Assembly (NCBI GenBank): GCA_030263615.1
Contig: SZPH01000028.1
Span: forward strand, 1 to 36,422
Direction: 5' to 3'
DNA length: 36,422 nucleotides
Source: Villigracilis sp900696595
GTDB lineage: Bacteria; Chloroflexota; Anaerolineae; Anaerolineales; Villigracilaceae
Shown here one piece after another: positions 30,381 through 36,422 of this stretch; the stretch's first letter is position 1; every line of letters starts with the position of its first letter. Made by a program: the position numbers and the translations under genes. The notes beneath the pieces were generated by a model. It worked only from the letters and a program-made list of their open reading frames with translations, was not told the origin of the DNA and made no database searches.

Positions 30381-31900
30381 TATGCGCCTCCCAGCAAATT
30401 CATGACGTATCGCACGCCGTTTTCAACCATCGGAACCATGATGGAGGGGAAAAGCCCGATGGCGACCATGCACAGGCAGAGCGTGGCGATGGCGACCTTG
30501 TCCAGTACGGTGATGTCGCCGACGTGTCCTTCGAGTTTTTCGGGAAGCGGGGCGAAAAAGACTTTGCGAATGTTGATCATAATATAGGCGGCGGTGATGA
30601 TGATGGAGATGGAGGAGACGACCGCCACAAGCCATTGTTCCTTCCATACGCCCATGAAGATGGGGAATTCGGCGACGAAACCGGAGAAGCCGGGCATGCC
30701 CATGGAGACGAGTCCGCCGATGATGAAGCCGATGGCGGCGAAGGGCATGATTTTGGCCATGCCGCCCAGTTCGGGGATCATGCGCGTGTGGGAGCGGTCG
30801 TAGATCATGCCGGTGACTGCAAAGAAGAGGGCGGTCATGACGCCGTGCGAGACCATTTGCACGCCCGCGCCCAACAGCCCGGTTTCGTTGAGCGTGGAGA
30901 CGCCCAGTACGACCAGCCCCATGTGCGAGACGGAGGAGAAACCGATCATATATTTCAGGTCGGTCTGGACGTAGGCGATGTATGCGCCGTACACGACTGC
31001 GACTCCTGCAAAGGCCATGATGAGCCACGACCAGTATTTTGCGCCTTCGGGCAGGAGCATGATGCCGACGCGCAGGGCGGCGAACGCGCCGAGTTTCATC
31101 AGCACGCCCGCGTGGAACATGGAGACGGCGGTCGGGGCGGCGACGTGTCCGTCCGGCGACCAGTTGTGGAAGGGCCAGATACCGCCCAGCACCGCGAAGC
31201 CGAGGAAGACCGGCAGAAACCACAGGTTTTGGAACGAGGCGGAGAACCCGGCGTTTTCCATTTCGAGCATGTTGAAGGACAGCACGCCGGTATTTTGGTA
31301 TTGCGCCCAGTACATGGCCAGCGCGCCGACGAGGGCAACCACCGAACCGATGAACAGGTACAGGGTCAATTTCATCGCCGCGTATTCGCGGGTCTTGACC
31401 CAGCCCCAAATGGCGATGAGCAGGTACATCGGGAAGACGGCGATCTCATAGAAGAAGAACAGCATGAACAGGTCAAGCGAGACGAAGACTCCGAACACGC
31501 CGCCCGCCAGCAGAAAGAGGAAGGCGAAGAATTCGCGCGGGCGATCCTGGATGCCCGCCATGACATGCGGATCGTCGTCGCCCCACGAGATCAGCACGCC
31601 GGTAAACATGACGATGCCGGTCAGCAGGACGAGCGGAGCGCTGATACCGTCCACGCCGAAGTGCAGGGCGATCTTGAGCGGGAAAATGTCAATCCACGAG
31701 TATTTTTCGATGAATTGATAGCCCGTCATGTTTTGCGTCAGGTATTGGATGTAAACCCAGGCGGAGAGCAGCAAATCAATCACCGCAGCAGCCAGGGCTG
31801 TGGCGCGGGCTTCATTCTTCCGGTTCGCCGGGAGCGTCAGGATGAAGAGTCCCGCCGCGAAGGGAAGGAAAGTAATAACACTTAAGATTGGAAAAGCCAT
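30380..31900 (-). CDS. nuoM: NADH-quinone oxidoreductase subunit M
   Basis: A 506-residue antiporter-like subunit of complex I with about fourteen membrane segments. The key glutamate lies in LFFFYEIAVFPMYLLIAIWG, the key lysine in VSMFHAGVLMKLGAFAALR, and YMIGFSSVSHMGLVVLG is conserved. The ATG at 31900 has GAGGTGA at a proper distance; a GTG two codons earlier lies within that site. It normally follows nuoL, but upstream here there is only a transposase-like fragment and the PLD gene, so the nuo cluster appears interrupted or rearranged. Confidence 0.97.
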   Translation of the reverse strand: MAFPILSVITFLPFAAGLFILTLPANRKNEARATALAAAVIDLLLSAWVYIQYLTQNMTGYQFIEKYSWIDIFPLKIALHFGVDGISAPLVLLTGIVMFTGVLISWGDDDPHVMAGIQDRPREFFAFLFLLAGGVFGVFVSLDLFMLFFFYEIAVFPMYLLIAIWGWVKTREYAAMKLTLYLFIGSVVALVGALAMYWAQYQNTGVLSFNMLEMENAGFSASFQNLWFLPVFLGFAVLGGIWPFHNWSPDGHVAAPTAVSMFHAGVLMKLGAFAALRVGIMLLPEGAKYWSWLIMAFAGVAVVYGAYIAYVQTDLKYMIGFSSVSHMGLVVLGVSTLNETGLLGAGVQMVSHGVMTALFFAVTGMIYDRSHTRMIPELGGMAKIMPFAAIGFIIGGLVSMGMPGFSGFVAEFPIFMGVWKEQWLVAVVSSISIIITAAYIMINIRKVFFAPLPEKLEGHVGDITVLDKVAIATLCLCMVAIGLFPSIMVPMVENGVRYVMNLLGGA

Positions 31901-31971
31901 AATCACCTCATAGGGTCCAAAAGAGTTTTAAAAATCACGTAATTGAGCATGCGTCGGACACTGGCGATGCA

Positions 31972-32061
31972 CAAACTATGTTTAATGTGTTCAAACAATT
32001 TCTGCAAAGTCAGGCGGCCTCCTGTTCCGTCCTGGGCGCTTACGCTATGAACCAAAACCAT
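31972..32061 (-). pseudogene. Fragment resembling an IS5-family transposase
   Basis: A short frame on the minus strand opens with ATG 32061, overlapping the stop of the PLD gene. Its first thirty residues include VLVHSVSAQDGTGGRLTLQK, then a few more ending IKHSL. This follows the pattern of the IS5-type DDE transposase core (VHSAxxQDRDGAxLxLxxL, just before the GYxG segment). The rest of a transposase is absent; the frame runs on to 31903 without further similarity. I read it as an IS remnant. No terminal repeats are recognisable. Confidence 0.5.
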
Positions 32062-35000
32062 CAGGGTACATAATACACAATCTCTAATACAGGGCGGTTA
32101 GAGGATGGCGAAGCATTGGCGCTATAGAAAGCAAGATAGTCTGCGCCTAGATCATCATTATCATCCAACAGGAACCGCAAGCGCAATTGTGTCGCGCCAG
32201 TTTTGCTAATATGGGTTAGACCAGTCGAATTGATTGTTGCTATATAATAACCGCTTTGCGGGATAGAGCCAACTGTTGCAACAGATCCTGCCCCGGCAAC
32301 AGCGGCAAAATCATTTGTTTGTAGAGACACTGCTGTACCAAAGTATGGCTGGCGGATATCGACAACAAGGCTGTTATGTGTGGTGAAGGGGCTAGTTCCT
32401 ACGGCGCTTCCCAACTTAAGTTTTAATGTGGCGGAAACAATTACTGCATTATCAGGCAGCCCAGATGTCCCAAAGGAAAGCAACGAAAGATATTGGCGGT
32501 CTTGAACATCGTCGCCAACGAAAAAAGTTGTTGCGGCAGTATTGACACTGCCCCCCGCATTACTGGTTTCTGTAGACTCGCGTACATATCCATCTTGTGC
32601 CGCCGCCGATGTAACACTCAACAAGATGTTTTTATCAACCGTATAGGCTTCGCCGGTCGTAAAGCTACCATTGCCAATGCCTACACCACCTAGCGGGTTC
32701 CCAAGCGCATCAATAATTGTATCGTTATCTGCAATGTTAAGCCGAATGGCGCCATTGCCACTACCAGTATTGACAATTACGGCATAGATGTTATCTATGC
32801 CACTAACACCATTCAAGGTTGCCCCAGAGATACCACTTGTTGCGAGGGTGAAATCAGACAAATCTACCCCGGTAACGTTTTCCGAGAAATCTATTGTAAA
32901 TCCAACGCTGGTTTGATTCGTAGGATTGGGGCTTGCGCGGACAATGGATATTGCAGAAGGCGCTGTTCGATCCATAGTATAACTTTCGCCTTCGGTGAAA
33001 CCGTTTTCTAAAGACCGTGAGGCGCTATTTATAATCATATCATTATCCAGCACGTCCAAGCGCAGTGTACCCTCGCCATTTCCAGTTTGAACTGCCACAG
33101 TGTATGAATTCCCTGAACCACTAACGTTAGTTATAGCCGTCCCAGAGAGTCCACTTGTTGTGAGGGCAAAGTCATTAATATCCACACCCGTCACAGCTTC
33201 AGAAAAGTTGACTGTAAAGTGGGCTATTCCTGCGTTCGTCGGATTGAGGTCATCGCGAGTAACAGAAGACACAGTTAAAGGAGCAAACCAAGGTTCGATA
33301 TGGAAATATGACCAGTCAAACTCTAATCCATCGCTGCCAGTGTTCCAAGATCGTCCGATTAAACCAACATATACTGGCGTCCCCACATAGGTTCTGGTAG
33401 AAAGTTCAGTCCAATCAATATCTGTGTCATGTTTATAGAGGAATGTGTAATTTTCACCAAGTTTTTCAACACGTAACATAATCGGCACATCTTGAGCAGG
33501 CAGGGAGGCTGAGCAACAGTCAGTGGTACGCAGTTCTTGCAAATAATCGCCATCGGAAATGCCGAACCAAACCTGGTCGTATTGGTCAAAACCGATTGCT
33601 AACGCAGCCCAATAGCCAGCGTCGACAGACGCATTGATATTCTCAAGACGTGTTTCAACTGCCCAATCAGCATTATCAAATCCGATATGCTTCAGTTGCG
33701 GGGCATAATCATCTGTTCCCCAGCGCTCAAAATATCCTCCAATTGGGAGACTCATTCTCAGGGCGCCAGGCGCTGCGCTCAACGAATAAGTTGGACCTGG
33801 ATTTGGAACATACCACTGCCAGCCCTCTGCCAAATCTGGTCCATTAAACTCATCCCCTTCAAATGGCAAGGTGGTTTTAGTAACCGTATATGACTCTCCA
33901 CTAGTGTACGGTAGACCTGTAAGTTGATTTCCCGTAAAGTCTGAAATGCTTGCATCTACCGGGATGTCTAAACGAATTGTACCATTACCATATCCGGTAT
34001 CAACAGTAATCGTATACTCACTTCCTGAGCCACTGATGCTGTTGATAACTGCACCAAAGACTCCGGTCGTGGTTAGAGCAAAGTCGCCAATATCCACATT
34101 TTCCACTGGTTTAGAAAATGCGACCGTAAATTCCACATTCTGTACATTCGTTGGGTTGGCAAAGTTACGGGTAATGGATTGGATAGAGGGTAAATTTGTG
34201 TCTACATATTCAAATGCGCCTAAATCAAGGTTAGGTATCCCATCCCCATTGCCGTCAAACAGGAATTCATGCAATATCGACGGGTCACCAGCATCAACAG
34301 CAGGCGAATTGGCAGAAAGCTGATAATTGCCATTTGCTGGGTTGGCGAATAACGGGTTCAAATCGAACAAGTTATCATGTTCGTTTGAGTTTGTGCCTAG
34401 ATTTCCGATTTTCCAGTTGCTGGGTGAGCAATCGCCGCCGTTACAATCGTAGAATAGGTTATAAGCGTACTCAACCGTCCCATCATTGGTTGAGGCAATC
34501 TGAATCGGAGCAATGTTTTGACCGGCAAAGATGTTATTACGAATCACGCCGGTGGAATTTGCGTTTGTGGAGAGGGTAATTGCGTAATCATTCCCAATAA
34601 ATGTGTTATTTTCAATCGTGTAATTGATAGCGCTGCCATCTGTAGGGCTTTGGATGTGAATGCCGCCTAATTGATTATTTATAAAGGTAACACCAGATAT
34701 ATTTACATTTTTAAGCCCAACAGTTCCATCTCCAATTACAAGACCATAGCCAGAACTTGCTTGAATCATTATTCCAAAAACAGAGACGTTGTCGTCATTA
34801 ATGCGCAACAAAGATTCACCTGAAAAGTTCAGGGACGGACGAAACACAATATCAGACCCACTTAAAGTGACGCCTTCTTTTATATTTATTGTATTTGAAA
34901 TTTCGTAAACGCCCGAATCTGCCAATATTACATCGCCAGGTTCAGAAGTTTGGATAACAGCCTCTAAATTTTCTTGATTAGCAAAGAGAAGCTTTCCAGA

Positions 35001-36422
35001 GTTGTTCCAATTATCAACAAACTCGTTGTTCATATCAGAAACTACAATAGAGTTTTCTATTCCAATACTGTATTCAACTAAATCTAAGTCTTCATCATAA
35101 TCCCCAAACGCCGAATGATCAAAGTTTTGGCTACCAACAACTAAAAAATTACCGTCAACAATAAAAACCTTGGCGTGCAAACCCGGGTGAGACCCATTTA
35201 TTCCATATGGAGCATAAAATCTAAACTGATCAGTATCTCCCAACCAACCTAATGACGTTAGGGCATCAATAAAATTTTCAGACGAGTGTTGATTGTATGA
35301 GAAGTTGCCAGTGTCTTGCGAAAAAAGTATACGAACATCCTTACCTCTTATCACAACATCTTGAAGCGCAGTTGCATATTCTAAAAAACCAACAGGTTCC
35401 TTGTATAAAGGTACAAATTTTTCACCAGGCACTCCAACGCGATTTTGAAGAACATACACTTCCTCATCTGCGGCATTTATAGTCTCTTGTATAGCCAGAT
35501 CTGCGGTTTTATCGTCTGTATCTCGATATAAAGGTAGAACAATATCCTCTCCAACAGGCGAAAACGGCCAATGCCCAGAGTTTTTTCCTATTTTGTGGCA
35601 ATTACCATTTCTGATATCTTGGCAAAGCAGCACCGCACTTCCTTCCCATAATTTATCAAAAATAGCCATTCCATTTGCCGCAATTGGACCAGAAACTTCA
35701 ATTCCTAAATCATGAAAATCTGCCTCGTTGTCCACAGACCTGAAAGGGTAAGTTGGCATATAGCCTGAAACGATCATTTTGTTATTATCTACTACCAACA
35801 ATTTGACATGACTATAAACCTTAGTATCATTAGAACCAAGTTTGTATAACCCAACCTCTACTTTCCAAATTCTTCCATCTGGCAAAACCTCATAAACTGG
35901 AATATTTAGGTTTCTCAATTCCTCTAGTATGGAGAATCTTTGATCAGTATCTGGGTCAATAGATATTTTATTGTATTGTACGCCAACCAATATACGAACA
36001 GTCATGCCCCGTGGGAATTCATTAGCCCTTATCGGATTAATGACATCTTCATGGAGATTCTGAACGCCTTGCAGAACTATTTCACCTGGGTATGGTAGAC
36101 CATTTAATGTATCATGCCTATCATCCCAAAACATAACTGTAAAAGCAACCTCACTTTTTGCAGATTCAATTAAATCTGCCCACTGCTGAAAGGCTTCCAC
36201 TTCGTCTCCACTATTTGGAACATGTATCACTTTCTCTGCCTGATTCTTGCAATAGTACAAAGATGAAACATTGGCTCCCTTCAATTTTTGCAAAACAGCT
36301 TTTCCAGCATCAGTAGCAGGCTCAATGACCTGCTTTAGTTTTTGTGTCCAGTCGAAATGAGAGTCTGAGCAGGTTGAATTCGGGCAGCGTATTGGGCAGC
36401 AAAGTCTGCCGGGGACTTGTAC
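32061..36422 (-). CDS. Giant modular PLD / parallel beta-helix / Ig-like protein (5' end outside window)
   Basis: The frame is open to the window edge. Numbering here is from an internal TTG at 36293; 43 more codons, including a Cys-rich stretch (LCCPIRCPNSTC), precede it, so the true start lies beyond the window. Residues 22-430 hold two phospholipase D halves with complete HKD motifs: HVKLLVVD (162-169) and HAKVFIVD (373-380). A right-handed beta-helix follows (about 435-695), ending in NPLFANPANGNYQLSANSPAVDAGDP and DLGAFE. Then come an Ig-like repeat (702-803), a concanavalin/LamG-like domain (808-1000), two more Ig-like repeats (1005-1107, 1112-1219), and a DNRLRE-like domain (1226-1410). 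PLD enzymes cleave phosphodiesters of lipids or nucleic acids. The other modules are typical of secreted carbohydrate-binding or surface proteins, so secretion is inferred. The gene is clearly more AT-rich than its neighbours, which suggests transfer. Confidence 0.85.
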   Translation of the reverse strand, partial: VQVPGRLCCPIRCPNSTCSDSHFDWTQKLKQVIEPATDAGKAVLQKLKGANVSSLYYCKNQAEKVIHVPNSGDEVEAFQQWADLIESAKSEVAFTVMFWDDRHDTLNGLPYPGEIVLQGVQNLHEDVINPIRANEFPRGMTVRILVGVQYNKISIDPDTDQRFSILEELRNLNIPVYEVLPDGRIWKVEVGLYKLGSNDTKVYSHVKLLVVDNNKMIVSGYMPTYPFRSVDNEADFHDLGIEVSGPIAANGMAIFDKLWEGSAVLLCQDIRNGNCHKIGKNSGHWPFSPVGEDIVLPLYRDTDDKTADLAIQETINAADEEVYVLQNRVGVPGEKFVPLYKEPVGFLEYATALQDVVIRGKDVRILFSQDTGNFSYNQHSSENFIDALTSLGWLGDTDQFRFYAPYGINGSHPGLHAKVFIVDGNFLVVGSQNFDHSAFGDYDEDLDLVEYSIGIENSIVVSDMNNEFVDNWNNSGKLLFANQENLEAVIQTSEPGDVILADSGVYEISNTINIKEGVTLSGSDIVFRPSLNFSGESLLRINDDNVSVFGIMIQASSGYGLVIGDGTVGLKNVNISGVTFINNQLGGIHIQSPTDGSAINYTIENNTFIGNDYAITLSTNANSTGVIRNNIFAGQNIAPIQIASTNDGTVEYAYNLFYDCNGGDCSPSNWKIGNLGTNSNEHDNLFDLNPLFANPANGNYQLSANSPAVDAGDPSILHEFLFDGNGDGIPNLDLGAFEYVDTNLPSIQSITRNFANPTNVQNVEFTVAFSKPVENVDIGDFALTTTGVFGAVINSISGSGSEYTITVDTGYGNGTIRLDIPVDASISDFTGNQLTGLPYTSGESYTVTKTTLPFEGDEFNGPDLAEGWQWYVPNPGPTYSLSAAPGALRMSLPIGGYFERWGTDDYAPQLKHIGFDNADWAVETRLENINASVDAGYWAALAIGFDQYDQVWFGISDGDYLQELRTTDCCSASLPAQDVPIMLRVEKLGENYTFLYKHDTDIDWTELSTRTYVGTPVYVGLIGRSWNTGSDGLEFDWSYFHIEPWFAPLTVSSVTRDDLNPTNAGIAHFTVNFSEAVTGVDINDFALTTSGLSGTAITNVSGSGNSYTVAVQTGNGEGTLRLDVLDNDMIINSASRSLENGFTEGESYTMDRTAPSAISIVRASPNPTNQTSVGFTIDFSENVTGVDLSDFTLATSGISGATLNGVSGIDNIYAVIVNTGSGNGAIRLNIADNDTIIDALGNPLGGVGIGNGSFTTGEAYTVDKNILLSVTSAAAQDGYVRESTETSNAGGSVNTAATTFFVGDDVQDRQYLSLLSFGTSGLPDNAVIVSATLKLKLGSAVGTSPFTTHNSLVVDIRQPYFGTAVSLQTNDFAAVAGAGSVATVGSIPQSGYYIATINSTGLTHISKTGATQLRLRFLLDDNDDLGADYLAFYSANASPSSNRPVLEIVYYVP

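Noticed and set aside
30524..31885. A 453-codon plus-strand frame rich in Asp, Glu and His
   Set aside because: Mirror of the hydrophobic codons of nuoM; not a real protein.
1..36422. tRNA, rRNA or tmRNA genes
   Set aside because: I saw no cloverleaf with a TTC-arm consensus and no rRNA-like conserved segments on either strand, though a covariance search was not possible.

Overview
This 36.4 kb window looks like chromosomal DNA of a Chloroflexota bacterium, most likely Anaerolineae-like. That assignment is an inference. It rests on moderately high GC, a Pel-type PelD carrying an N-terminal SDR domain, a complete bacterial A/V-type ATPase next to F-type Fo genes, and many short interspersed palindromes. 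There is no rRNA or tRNA to confirm it. Almost all genes are on the minus strand; only rpsO, pnp and one MFS transporter are on the plus strand.

Left end (1-3194, minus): the start of a Pel-like exopolysaccharide operon, with a PelD homologue (degenerate SDR domain, membrane segments, GAF, degenerate GGDEF with an RxxD site), a PelE-like membrane/helical-repeat protein, and the first codons of a third gene. 3195-6600 (plus): a long intergenic region with repeats and promoters, then rpsO, its terminator, and pnp with a palindromic leader. 6650-7736 (minus): a DUF6941-like gene, hicA and hicB in one tight operon. 7906-9147 (plus): an MFS transporter.

9293-16450 (minus): an envelope operon in the order membrane-anchored STAND NTPase with TPR-like repeats, murF, murE (with an unusual amino-acid-recognition segment), an M42-like metallopeptidase and a GNAT acetyltransferase.

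16624-31900 (minus): a bioenergetic block. In transcription order it holds nuoM and nuoN (proton-pumping complex I subunits); then a separately promoted, apparently leaderless F-type operon with only atpZ, a, c and a b-delta fusion (no alpha, beta, gamma or epsilon); then a strong terminator; then a separately promoted operon with all nine A/V-type ATPase subunits (H/G, C, I, K, F, E, A, B, D) and a trailing NAD(P)-binding reductase-like gene that ends in three consecutive hairpins.

Right end (31907-36422, minus): a fragment resembling an IS5-type transposase, then a more AT-rich, very long reading frame that stays open to the window edge. It encodes a modular protein with two complete HKD phospholipase D motifs, a parallel beta-helix, three Ig-like repeats, a concanavalin-like domain and a DNRLRE-like C-terminus.

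The best candidates for something undescribed are the giant PLD/beta-helix protein, the Fo-only cluster with a truncated b-delta fusion beside a complete V-ATPase, the pseudo-SDR-PelD fusion, and the STAND/mur/M42-like operon.
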